DNA of 64,000 nucleotides from contig NZ_CP028369.1 in NCBI RefSeq assembly GCF_003032475.1, forward strand, positions 9,610,001-9,674,000, given 5' to 3'. The notes under the pieces were generated by a model. That model had not been told where the DNA came from. It saw nothing but the letters and a program-made list of their open reading frames with translations, and did not search any database. The translations under genes and the position numbers were made by a program. This document shows positions 32,914 through 41,132 of this stretch, one piece after another (position 1 is the first letter of the stretch; every line of letters starts with the position of its first letter). Source of the DNA: Streptomyces sp. P3 (lineage in GTDB: Bacteria > Actinomycetota > Actinomycetes > Streptomycetales > Streptomycetaceae).

Positions 32914-33671
32914 CGGCCGAGCCATCCGCCGTCGACGGGGAGGGTGATGCCGTGGATGTAGGCGGCGGCGTCGGAGGCGAGGAAGACGGTGGCGCCGGCG
33001 AGGTCGTCCGGGTTGCCCCAGCGTGCGGCGGGGATGCGGTCGAGGATGGCGGTGCTGCGGGCGGGGTCGTCCTGTAGTGCCTGGGTGTTGTCGGTGGCGA
33101 TGTAGCCGGGGGCTATGGCGTTGACGTTGACGCCGTGGGGGGCCCATTCGTTGGCGAGGGCTTTGGTGAGGCCGGTGATGCCGTGCTTGGCGGCGGTGTA
33201 GCCGGGCACGGTGATGCCGCCCTGGAAGCTGAGCAGCGAGGCGGTGAAGACGATCTTGCCGTGGCCGCGGGTGACCATGGCCGCGCCGACGGCGCGGGTG
33301 AGGGCGAACTGGGCGGTGAGGTTGACCTGGAGCACCAGGTTCCAGTCGGTGTCGGTGTGCTGGGCGGCGGGGGTGCGGCGGATGGTGCCGGCGTTGTTGA
33401 CGAGGATGTCCACGGGGCGTCGGCGTGCGGCGAGGTCGGCGCCGAGGGCGTGGACGGCGTGGGGGTCGGCGAAGTCGGTGCGGATGGCCTCGAAGGTGCG
33501 GCCGGCGGCGGTGACGTCCTTTTCGACGTCGCTGCCGGTCTCCTCGAGGGTGGCGCTGACGCCGATGACGTCGGCGCCGGCTTCGGCGAGTGCGCGGGCC
33601 ATGGCGCGGCCGATGCCGCGGCGTGCGCCGGTGACGACGGCGAGTCTGCCGGTGAGGTCGAAGGCGTTCAT
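32910..33671 (-). CDS. Short-chain dehydrogenase, KduD/2-keto-3-deoxy-L-fuconate dehydrogenase type
   Basis: 253 residues, cytoplasmic, classical SDR. TGARRGIGRA (nucleotide loop), NNAGTIRRTPA, catalytic serine in FTASLLSFQGG and Y-x3-K in GYTAAKHG are all present. The GTIRRTPA and FQGGITVPGYTAAKHG patterns are typical of KduD-like enzymes acting on 2-keto-3-deoxy acids. In a fucose pathway it would oxidise 2-keto-3-deoxy-L-fuconate. Start overlaps the alcohol dehydrogenase stop by four bases. Confidence 0.9.
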   Translation of the reverse strand: MNAFDLTGRLAVVTGARRGIGRAMARALAEAGADVIGVSATLEETGSDVEKDVTAAGRTFEAIRTDFADPHAVHALGADLAARRRPVDILVNNAGTIRRTPAAQHTDTDWNLVLQVNLTAQFALTRAVGAAMVTRGHGKIVFTASLLSFQGGITVPGYTAAKHGITGLTKALANEWAPHGVNVNAIAPGYIATDNTQALQDDPARSTAILDRIPAARWGNPDDLAGATVFLASDAAAYIHGITLPVDGGWLGR

Positions 33672-34759
33672 GCGGTGACTCCCTGCGCGATGCCGGCCGT
33701 GGCTCCCCGGGCGGCGTCGGTGGCTTCATCGGTGTCGGTGGTGCAGTCGAGGAGGATCTTCATGACGTCACCGCCGCCCTCGAGGGCCTCGAACGCGGCG
33801 GGCGCTTCGGTGAGCGGCACGACCTTGCTGATCAGCCGGGCGGCGGGGACGGTCCCGTCGGCGACGAGGGCGACGGCCTTCTCGAAGTCGCTGCGGTCGT
33901 ACAGGCGGGCCCCGACCAGGGTGAGTTCGCGCCAGAAGAAGCGGTGCAGGTCGATCTCACGAGGCCGGGGGTGGATCGCGACCAGGCACAGCCGGCCGCG
34001 CACACCGAGGACGTCGACGGCGGTGGTCACGCCGCCTGCCGCGCCGGACACCTCGAAGGCGACGTCCGCGCCGGCGTCCTGGGTCCATGTGCGGATGAGT
34101 TCGGGCACGTCCGCGGCGGCGGGGTCCCAGGCGTCCAGGCCCAACTGTTCCGCGAGTGCGCGTCGGTGGGCGCTGAGTTCGATGACCCGGACGTCGGCTC
34201 CGGCGGCCCGGGCGACGAGGGCGATGAGGACACCGACTGGTCCGCCGCCGACGACGACGACCTTCTCGCCGTCGCGTACGGCGGCGCGGCCGACGTCGTG
34301 GACGGCGACGGCGGTGGGTTCGACGAGGGCGGCGTGGTCGAGGGGGAGGGTGTCGGGCAGGCGGACGAGGGTGGTGGCGGGGACGGTCCAGCGTTGTTGC
34401 ATGGCGCCGGGGGAGTCGATGCCGATGAAGTCGAGGTGCTGGCAGATGTGCTGGTGGCCGGCTCGGCAGGCGGGGCAGGTGCCGTCCCAGCGCAGCGGCA
34501 TGACGGTGACCGCGTCTCCGGGCTGCCAGTCGTCGACGTCGGGGCCGACGCGGACGACGCGGCCGGACATCTCGTGTCCGAGGACGGCGGGTGTGCGGAC
34601 CCGGGTGTCCATGTCGCCGTGGTAGATGTGCAGGTCGGTGCCGCAGATGCCGACGAAGGCGGGGGCCAGTTCCACCTCGCCGGGCCCCGGCGAGGAGGCC
34701 TCGGCGGGCACGGTGTCCAGGGTGCGGGCGGCGGTGTAGCGGACGGCGAGTGTGGTCAT
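33668..34759 (-). CDS. Zinc-dependent alcohol/polyol dehydrogenase
   Basis: 363 residues, medium-chain dehydrogenase. Catalytic zinc ligands are seen in GICGTDLHIYHGD and GHEMSG, and the nucleotide loop in VVGGGPVGVLIAL. The structural-zinc lobe reads CPACRAGHQHIC: the third of the four usual cysteines is replaced by glycine, so structural zinc binding may be lost. The C-terminal 20 residues are an Ala/Thr-rich extension. In the operon it may act on lactaldehyde or on the sugar itself; specificity cannot be read. It overlaps its neighbours by four bases on each side. Confidence 0.87.
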   Translation of the reverse strand: MTTLAVRYTAARTLDTVPAEASSPGPGEVELAPAFVGICGTDLHIYHGDMDTRVRTPAVLGHEMSGRVVRVGPDVDDWQPGDAVTVMPLRWDGTCPACRAGHQHICQHLDFIGIDSPGAMQQRWTVPATTLVRLPDTLPLDHAALVEPTAVAVHDVGRAAVRDGEKVVVVGGGPVGVLIALVARAAGADVRVIELSAHRRALAEQLGLDAWDPAAADVPELIRTWTQDAGADVAFEVSGAAGGVTTAVDVLGVRGRLCLVAIHPRPREIDLHRFFWRELTLVGARLYDRSDFEKAVALVADGTVPAARLISKVVPLTEAPAAFEALEGGGDVMKILLDCTTDTDEATDAARGATAGIAQGVTA

Positions 34760-35193
34760 CGTGTCGTCAGGGTCCCTTCAGCGCGGACGCCGATGGTCAG
34801 CAGCAGGTTGGCGTAGGTGCGGACGTCGGCGGTGACGATGGCCAGCGCCAGGTCGGGCGAGCGTGCGGCGTCGTAGAACTCGAAGCGGCCGAGTGTCCCG
34901 ACGGGGGCCGGCGCCAGTCGGGCGCGGTACTCGCCGATGGCGGGCGGTTCGGGTGCGCCGTCGGGCGGCACCATCACGTGGGCCGACTCGACGGGCAGGG
35001 CGGTCGTCAGGACGTCGAGCACGGTGGTGACGTCCAGCAGGCCGGGCGCCAGGTTCAGATGGACGGTGCGGGCGCGGTCGCCGGTGGCGGTGCTCGCGGG
35101 GTAGTGGCCGTCGGCGAGCAGTACGCGGGCGCCGTGACCGGCGCCGGCCAGGGCTTCGAGGATTCCGGGGTGCAGCAGGTCGGTCAGGAGCAC
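34756..35193 (-). CDS. fucU: RbsD/FucU family sugar mutarotase
   Basis: 145 residues, the normal size. Key family pattern: LHPGILEALAGAGHG, then LADGHYPAS, matching the active-site DAHFPA region of FucU, and a C-terminal TADVRTYANLLLTIGV segment with the conserved Tyr. Mutarotases interconvert alpha and beta anomers and so feed dehydrogenases that use one form. Its presence with a fuconate dehydratase and a fucosidase favours L-fucose as substrate. It overlaps the remnant lactonase gene by ten bases. Confidence 0.88.
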   Translation of the reverse strand: MLLTDLLHPGILEALAGAGHGARVLLADGHYPASTATGDRARTVHLNLAPGLLDVTTVLDVLTTALPVESAHVMVPPDGAPEPPAIGEYRARLAPAPVGTLGRFEFYDAARSPDLALAIVTADVRTYANLLLTIGVRAEGTLTTR

Positions 35194-35528
35194 GGTGTTC
35201 CCTTCTTCCTGTCAGGGGGCTTCGGGGGCTGTTCGAGGCGGTAGGAGCCGGTCGCGGTGCCCGCGAGGACGGCCTCGGTCTCGGCGGCGGAGCAGCCGCG
35301 GAGGAGTTCCTCGTACGTCACGCACTGGACGGTCACCGTGCGCGTCAGCGGCCGGCCTGCGATGCGCCGGGTCGCGTCCGACCGCGGATCGCCCGTGCCG
35401 AAGGAGCGGCGGATCGGCTCGTGTCCGGGCTCGTCCGGCCGGGGCCGGGACCGGCGGTCCAGGTCCCACAGATGGTGGTGGGCGTCCACCCACCTTCCGG
35501 GCCCAGGCGGCAGACGGTCCTCAGACAC
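35184..35528 (-). pseudogene. L-fuconolactonase (amidohydrolase-2) gene with an internal in-frame deletion
   Basis: 114 codons where intact relatives have about 280. The first 75 residues are a good lactonase N-terminus: RWVDAHHHLWDLDRR with the metal-binding HHH, PIRRSFG and RTVTVQCV. They run straight into YEELLRGCSAAETEAVLAGTATGSYRL, which is the extreme C-terminal helix and end of the same family. The central barrel, about 170 residues with the remaining metal ligands, is missing. The frame is intact and the overlaps with both neighbours are preserved (eight and ten bases), so translation of the operon is not interrupted. No lactonase activity is expected; the lactone may open spontaneously or be handled elsewhere. 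Confidence 0.8.
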
Positions 35529-36858
35529 GGACGGACCAGACCGGGCCGTCGGGGTACGTGAACTCCTTCAGCGACTCCTGGTGCATCTCCGCGCTCAGTC
35601 CCGGAAGGGTGGGTGCGAGGTAGTGGCCGTCGGCGATGCGCACCGGGTCGACGAAGTGTTCGTGGAGATGGTCGACGTATTCGATGACGCGGTTCTCGAG
35701 AGTGCCGGAGACGGCCACGTAGTCGAACATCGACAGGTGCTGCACCATCTCGCACAGGCCGACACCGCCGGCGTGCGGGCAGACCGGGGCGCCGAACTTG
35801 GCGGCCAGGAGCAGGATGGCGAGGTTCTCGTTGATTCCGCCGACCCGCGCGGAGTCGATCTGCACGATGTCCACCGCACCGGCCTGGAGCAGCTGCTTGA
35901 AGACGACCCGGTTGGCGATGTGCTCACCGGTGGCGACCTTGATCGGGCTCAGCGCCCTGCGGACCGCGGCGTGCCCGAGGATGTCGTCCGGGGAGGTCGG
36001 CTCCTCGATCCAGTACGGCTGGTAGGGGGCCAGTTCGCGCATCCAGTCGATGGCGGGCTGCACGTCCCATCTCTGGTTGGCGTCCACGGCGATGCGGATG
36101 GAGTCGCCGACCGCCGCGCGGGCGGTGCGCATCCGCCGCACGTCGTCCTCCAGGGACGCGCCGACCTTCAGCTTGATCTGGGTGAAGCCCTCGGCGACGG
36201 CCTCCCGCGCGAGGCGGGCCAGCTTCTCGTCGGAGTAGCCGAGCCAGCCGGGCGTGGTGGTGTAGGCGGGGTATCCGCGCTCCAGCAGGCCGGCGATGCG
36301 CTCCTCGCGGCCCGGCTCGGCGCGACGCAGGATCTCGAGGGCCTCCTCGGGGGTGAGGGCGTCGCTGAGCCAGCGGAAGTCGACCTGCGCGACCAGTTCC
36401 TCGGGCGACATCTCACCGAGGAAGCGCCAGACGGGCTTGCCCGCACGCTTGGCGGCCAGGTCCCAGGCCGCGTTGACGACGGCGCCGGTCGCCATGTGGA
36501 TCGCGCCCTTCTCCGGTCCCAGCCAGCGCAGTTGGGGGTCGTGGACGAGTGAGCGGGAGAACGCGCCGAGATCCCCGCACACCTCGTCGACCGAGAGACC
36601 CACCACGTACGGGGCGAGCGCCGCGATGGCGGCGGCCTGGACGTCGTTGCCGCGGCCGGTGGTGAAGGCCAGGGCGTGGCCCTCCAGGCCGTCCCCGGCG
36701 TCGGTGCGCAGGACGACGTAGGCGGCCGAGTAGTCGGGCTCGGGGTTCATGGCGTCCGACCCGTCCAGGTGCTCGGACGTCGGGAAACGCACGTCCAGTA
36801 CGTCGAGAGCGGTGATACGGGCGGTGGAGGCCGGGGTGGGGGACACAGCGGAGGACAT
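35521..36858 (-). CDS. L-fuconate dehydratase (enolase superfamily)
   Basis: 445 residues, matching the long fuconate dehydratase subgroup. Seen in order: [19 protein letters not shown] (subgroup start, about residues 30-48), [12 protein letters not shown], the base region KLKVG (near 225), metal ligands in VDANQRWD and [23 protein letters not shown] and the second base in [15 protein letters not shown]. It removes water from L-fuconate to give 2-keto-3-deoxy-L-fuconate. This gene gives the strongest indication of the pathway. It is upstream of the deleted lactonase and overlaps it by eight bases. Confidence 0.93.
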   Translation of the reverse strand: MSSAVSPTPASTARITALDVLDVRFPTSEHLDGSDAMNPEPDYSAAYVVLRTDAGDGLEGHALAFTTGRGNDVQAAAIAALAPYVVGLSVDEVCGDLGAFSRSLVHDPQLRWLGPEKGAIHMATGAVVNAAWDLAAKRAGKPVWRFLGEMSPEELVAQVDFRWLSDALTPEEALEILRRAEPGREERIAGLLERGYPAYTTTPGWLGYSDEKLARLAREAVAEGFTQIKLKVGASLEDDVRRMRTARAAVGDSIRIAVDANQRWDVQPAIDWMRELAPYQPYWIEEPTSPDDILGHAAVRRALSPIKVATGEHIANRVVFKQLLQAGAVDIVQIDSARVGGINENLAILLLAAKFGAPVCPHAGGVGLCEMVQHLSMFDYVAVSGTLENRVIEYVDHLHEHFVDPVRIADGHYLAPTLPGLSAEMHQESLKEFTYPDGPVWSVRV

Positions 36859-36967
36859 GGCAACTCCTGGAGGAGCAGGGGGGTGACGGCCCCTGCGACG
36901 AGATGGGGAACGAGGCGGAGCCCGGCGGCCGCGCGGTCCCGGGGGACCCGGTCACGGCCGCCCGGAA

Positions 36968-38008
36968 TCACTCCTGGACCTTGCCGCCCGTGATGCGGGA
37001 GATCATCAGCGCGGCCAGGATGATCAGGCCGTTGAGGGCGCCGATCCACTGGGCGGGGACCCCCGCCAGGGTGAGCACGTTCTGGATCATGAAGAGCAGC
37101 AGGATGCCGCTGAACGCGCCGAACATGGTGCCCTTGCCGCCGTTGAGGCTGATCCCGCCGATCACGGCGGCGGCGAACACGGTGAAGATGTAGCCGTTGC
37201 CCTGCGCGGAGGCGACGGAGGCCAGCCGCCCGGACAGCAGCAGCCCGGCGAGGGCGGCGAGCACACTGCCGCTGACCAGGACGATCCACAGGACCCGGTC
37301 GGTGCGGATGCCGGCCGCCTTCGCCGCGTCGACGTTGCCGCCGATGGCGTAGAGGGAGCGGCCGAAGCTGGTCCAGCCGAGCACCACGATGGCGACGGCG
37401 AACAGGGTGAGGGTGAGCCAGATGGAGGCGGGCATCCCGAACCACTGGGCGGTGCCGAGGTAGAGCATCGACTCGGGCAGCTGGAAGAACGTCTGGCCGC
37501 CGGAGATGCCGGTGAGGATGCCGCGCAGGACGATCAGCATGCCGAGGGTGACGATGAACCCGTTGAGGCCGAAGCGGATGATCAGCAGGGAGTTGACCAC
37601 GCCGATGAGCACGCCCACGGCGAGGGTGAGGGGGATAGCCCAGGCGCCGGGCAGCAGGCCCAGTCCGTGTCCGGCGCTGCCGATGGTCAGCCAGGCCGCG
37701 ACGCCGGGCGCGAGGCCCATCGTCGACTCGAGGGAGAGGTCCATCTTCTTGACGATGAGGATCATCGTCTGGGCGAGCACCAGCAGCGCGATCTCGGACA
37801 TCGTCTGCAGGACGTTGATGAGGTTGTCCGCCTGCAGGAACACCGGGTTGACGATCTGACCGACGATCGCGATGACGACGATCGCGGGGACGAGCGCCAG
37901 GTCGCGCAGCCGCGCCAGCGGTATCCGGCCGCCGAACAGCGCGGTCCGCTTGACGCCCGGCTCGTCGGGCTTGGACGTGGGCGCGTCCGCGAGGACGGTT
38001 TCAGGCAT
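36968..38008 (-). CDS. Ribose/rhamnose-type sugar ABC transporter permease
   Basis: 346 residues with eight to ten hydrophobic helices. The RbsC-family hallmarks are LNGFIVTLGMLIVLRGI (near the middle), GRSLYAIGGNVDAAKAAGI and VRTDR-like loop, and AAVIGGISLNGGKGTMFGAFSG near the end. It forms the membrane channel as a dimer with the RbsA-like ATPase. Start overlaps the ATPase stop by eight bases. Substrate most likely the sugar degraded by the downstream enzymes. Confidence 0.92.
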   Translation of the reverse strand: MPETVLADAPTSKPDEPGVKRTALFGGRIPLARLRDLALVPAIVVIAIVGQIVNPVFLQADNLINVLQTMSEIALLVLAQTMILIVKKMDLSLESTMGLAPGVAAWLTIGSAGHGLGLLPGAWAIPLTLAVGVLIGVVNSLLIIRFGLNGFIVTLGMLIVLRGILTGISGGQTFFQLPESMLYLGTAQWFGMPASIWLTLTLFAVAIVVLGWTSFGRSLYAIGGNVDAAKAAGIRTDRVLWIVLVSGSVLAALAGLLLSGRLASVASAQGNGYIFTVFAAAVIGGISLNGGKGTMFGAFSGILLLFMIQNVLTLAGVPAQWIGALNGLIILAALMISRITGGKVQE

Positions 38009-39563
38009 CGAGGTCCACTCCTTCCATCGCGGCGACGACGTCGTGGTCGTGCCAGCCGCGGGGAATCTCCAAGGTCACTCGGCCCTGGAACATCACCAGG
38101 ACCCGGTCGCACATACGCAGGTCGTCGAGTTCGTCGGAGGCGATGAGCACTCCGGTTCCGGTGGCCGCGGTCTCCTCGACCTTGCCGAGGAGGAACTCCT
38201 TGGAGCGCACGTCCACGCCCGCGGTCGGGTTGATCAGGACCAGCAGCCGGGGGTCGTCGGCGAGGGCGCGTGCCATGACGACCTTCTGCTGGTTGCCGCC
38301 GGACAGCGCGGAGACCGGTAGGTCCGGCCCCGGTGTCTTGATCGCCAGCTTCTCGATCATGCCCTGGGCGAGCCGGTCGCGGGCCTGGCTGCTGACGAGC
38401 CCGTTGCGACCGAGCCGGTGGGGCACGGACAGGGTGGCGTTGTCGGCGATCGACATGTCGGGCACGAAGCCCTGGTGGTGCCGGTCCTGGGGGACGAATC
38501 CGGCGCCGGCGGCGAGCGCGGCGGGGACACTGCCCGGCCGGGGCCGCTGTCCGGCGATCTCGACCGAACCGCCGTCGGCCGACCGCAGTCCCACGACGGT
38601 CTCGGCGACCTCGGTGCGGCCGCTGCCCGCGGCGCCGGCGAGCCCGACGATCTCGCCGGCGCCCACCTGGAAGGTGACGTCCTGGTAGGCGTCGCCGCTG
38701 ATGGCCCGGACGCTCAGCGCGGCCGTCGCGTCCGCGTCCAGGGTGCTCGCCCGTTCCTCGCGCCGGCCGCCGGCGGCCTCGCCGGTCATGGCGGCGACGA
38801 GTTCGGTGCGGGGGAGTTCGGCGACCGGCGCGGTCACGATGTGCCGGGCGTCCCGGAAGACCGTCACCATGTCGCAGATCTCGTAGATCTCCTGGAGATG
38901 GTGGCTGATGAACAGGAAGGTCACGCCCTGGCTCTGCAGGTCGCGGATCCGGTCGAAGAGCCGGTTGATGGCGGCTCCGTCGAGCTGGGCGGTGGGTTCG
39001 TCGAGGATGATGAAGCGGGCGCCGAAGGACAGCGCACGGGCGATCTCGACGAACTGCCGCTGTTCCACGCTGAGATCGCCGGCCGGGGTGTGCGGATCCA
39101 CGTCGACCGACCAGGTCGACAGCAGGTCCTGTGCCCGGCGGCGCACGCCCTGCCAGCTGATGAGCCGGCTCGGGCCGTGGTCGTGCCGGTTCAGGAACAG
39201 GTTCTCGGCGACGGTCAGGGTCGGGATGATCGTCGACTTCTGGTAGACGCAGGCGACGCGCTGCCGCCAGCCGTCGCGGTCCGCGGGCCGGGGAGCCGGG
39301 CGGCCGCCGAAGGAGACCGTCCCCTCGTCCGGGCTCTGCAGTCCGGTGAGGACGGACACCAGGGTCGACTTGCCCGCTCCGTTGCGGCCGACGAGCGCGT
39401 GCGTCTCACCGGACCGGATGGTGATTCGGGCCCCGTCGAGGGCCACTGTCGGACCGAATCGTTTGACTATGCCCGTCGCCTCGACGACGGGCGGGCCCGC
39501 CGGGGCCCGTCCGTCGTCCGCCGGGGCGGGCGCGGGGGTGACTGCTCGCTCCCCGTCGCTCAT
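38001..39563 (-). CDS. Ribose/rhamnose-type sugar ABC transporter ATP-binding protein, double ATPase
   Basis: 520 residues with two ATPase halves, as in RbsA. The first half has an intact Walker A (GRNGAGKST), signature LSVEQRQFVEIARAL and Walker B FIILDEPTAQLD. The second half has the usual degenerate P-loop (GAAGSGRTE) but a good signature LSGGNQQKVVMARAL and LVLINPTAGVD. This asymmetry is normal in the family. N-terminal 30 residues are Pro/Ala-rich. It is transcribed between the binding protein and permease genes. Confidence 0.93.
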   Translation of the reverse strand: MSDGERAVTPAPAPADDGRAPAGPPVVEATGIVKRFGPTVALDGARITIRSGETHALVGRNGAGKSTLVSVLTGLQSPDEGTVSFGGRPAPRPADRDGWRQRVACVYQKSTIIPTLTVAENLFLNRHDHGPSRLISWQGVRRRAQDLLSTWSVDVDPHTPAGDLSVEQRQFVEIARALSFGARFIILDEPTAQLDGAAINRLFDRIRDLQSQGVTFLFISHHLQEIYEICDMVTVFRDARHIVTAPVAELPRTELVAAMTGEAAGGRREERASTLDADATAALSVRAISGDAYQDVTFQVGAGEIVGLAGAAGSGRTEVAETVVGLRSADGGSVEIAGQRPRPGSVPAALAAGAGFVPQDRHHQGFVPDMSIADNATLSVPHRLGRNGLVSSQARDRLAQGMIEKLAIKTPGPDLPVSALSGGNQQKVVMARALADDPRLLVLINPTAGVDVRSKEFLLGKVEETAATGTGVLIASDELDDLRMCDRVLVMFQGRVTLEIPRGWHDHDVVAAMEGVDLDA

Positions 39564-39608
39564 CTCAACCGCCTTGTTCTCGTGAGCCGTCGTATGGGTC
39601 GGTGAGCC

Positions 39609-40670
39609 TCAGCCGAGGTTGTTGCCCCAGAGGGACTTGTCGTCGCTCTTGAGGCTCGGCACGCCGCCGTAGGTGCCGCCGTCGGCGGTGACCAGCGGTG
39701 CGGAGAGCTGGTCCTCCAGCAGTCCGTCACGGACCTGGACGATGGTGCTGTCGTGGTCGGTCCTGCCGGGCTTGAACGTCTTCCCGTCGATGGCGGCCTT
39801 GAGGTAGTACAGGGCGTACTTGGCGTAGAGGTCGGCCGGCTGGGAGACGGTGGCGTCGATCTTGCCGGCGGCTATGGACTTCAGCTCTTCCGGAATGCCG
39901 TCGTTGGAGACGACGAAGACGTGCTTCTTGTCCTCGGGACCGACCAGCAGGCCCTTCTGCTTGAGGACCTGGAGCGTGCCGGACAGGGCGAAGCTGGACT
40001 CCATGTAGACGCCCTTGATGTCCGGGTTGGCGGTCAGGTCCGTCTGGAGCTTCTGCGCGGCGACGGCGCCGTCCCAGTTGGTGGCCTCGCCGAACACCTT
40101 GATGTCCGGGAAGTTCTTCTTCATGCAGTCGTTGAACGCCTCGGTGCGGTCACGGCCGTTGATGGAGTCGAGGCCGCCCTCCAGCATCACGACCTTGCCC
40201 TTGCCGGCGAGCTTGGTGCCCAGGTACTGGCAGGCCTTCTCGCCGTACGCGCGGTTGTCGGCGCGCACGACCATGAACACCTTGCCGCTGTCGGGACGGG
40301 TGTCGACCGTGACGACGGGGATCTTCTTCGCCTCCAGCTGCGCCAGCGTCGGCGCGATGGCGGCGGTGTCCTGCGGGGCCATCGCGAGGCCCTTGACGCC
40401 CTGGCTGATGAACGTCTGCGCGTTGGCCGTCAGCTTGGCGACGTCGTTCTGCGAGTTGGTGGTCTTGAGCGAGAGGCCGAGCTCCTTGGCGTACTCCGGC
40501 GTGTACTTGATGTACGAGTTCCAGAAGTCGGTGTCGGACCGCGGGTAGTCGACGCCGACCAGCGGCTTGCCGCCGGCGCCGGCCGCGGTGCCTGAGCCGC
40601 CGCAGGCGCTGAGCAGCGCCATCGCGGAGAGGACGGAGGCAGCGGAACAGAAGGCGGTTCTGAGTCTCAT
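39609..40670 (-). CDS. Sugar ABC transporter substrate-binding lipoprotein
   Basis: 353 residues. Lipobox LSAC with Cys23. Periplasmic-binding protein of the ribose type: VGVDYPRSDTDFWNSYIKY with an aromatic stacking residue, KGLAMAPQDTAAIAPTLAQL, IPVVTVDTRPDSG and VVSNDGIPEELKSI. It should capture L-fucose or a related deoxy sugar freed by the secreted fucosidase encoded divergently. First gene of the minus-strand operon of about 12 genes ending with the GntR-type regulator at 29359. Confidence 0.9.
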   Translation of the reverse strand: MRLRTAFCSAASVLSAMALLSACGGSGTAAGAGGKPLVGVDYPRSDTDFWNSYIKYTPEYAKELGLSLKTTNSQNDVAKLTANAQTFISQGVKGLAMAPQDTAAIAPTLAQLEAKKIPVVTVDTRPDSGKVFMVVRADNRAYGEKACQYLGTKLAGKGKVVMLEGGLDSINGRDRTEAFNDCMKKNFPDIKVFGEATNWDGAVAAQKLQTDLTANPDIKGVYMESSFALSGTLQVLKQKGLLVGPEDKKHVFVVSNDGIPEELKSIAAGKIDATVSQPADLYAKYALYYLKAAIDGKTFKPGRTDHDSTIVQVRDGLLEDQLSAPLVTADGGTYGGVPSLKSDDKSLWGNNLG

Positions 40671-41132
40671 GGATACTTCCTCGCGCTGGTCCCGTGGCGG
40701 GAGATGTTTCGCATGGGCGACGACCGTGTGACGCCGCCCAGGAGAGATGGGATGTTTATAGGCGGTCGATCGGTGGCGTGTCTAGCCTCTGGGGTTATTT
40801 GTCATGCGGTGCCAGCTCGTCGCGATGCTCTGGGGCCTAGGAAAAGCTGGATCGGCTGCCGATCCATCCCATCAATCGTGGCCCGTCTGTGATGTGGATT
40901 CACTGCGAGTCTTCCGCCAGACATGCCATGTCTGATGCACGACAAACATGAAGAACCATGTATCAAAGCGACAAAAGTCCTGCTCAAGAGTCGGTTTTCA
41001 TCCCTGCGCACCCGTTGACACGACAAGGACACATGGTCGACCTTCGTGCGTAACGAGCGGCGACCCGGCGGGGGACCGCGTCGGTCGCTTCTTCCCTCCC
41101 CCTTCCCACCCCTTCCGCACCAGGGATGTGTC
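40671..41132. other. Divergent control region of the sugar operon and the fucosidase gene
   Basis: 462 bases without a supported gene, less GC-rich than its surroundings. It must hold promoters for both directions. AT-rich patches are at about 40750-40805 and 40930-41000. A clear inverted repeat lies at 40849-40865. No short reading frame looks real. Confidence 0.7.
40849..40865. promoter_or_regulatory. Inverted repeat, candidate operator of the fucose locus
   Basis: GGATCGG-CTG-CCGATCC, perfect seven-base arms, central between the two divergent genes. The GntR-type protein encoded at the operon end is the obvious candidate ligand, but FCD regulators often prefer other words, so the match is unproved. 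Confidence 0.45.

Noticed and set aside
36968..40670. Assigning the sugar importer to rhamnose because of the GH78 gene in the window
   Set aside because: The importer is in one operon with the fuconate dehydratase and mutarotase and divergent from a fucosidase; the rhamnosidase is 7 kb away with its own LacI-type site.
40671..41132. Small reading frames in the fucose control region
   Set aside because: Frames on both strands have no ribosome sites or protein patterns, and the region is AT-richer, as expected of promoters.
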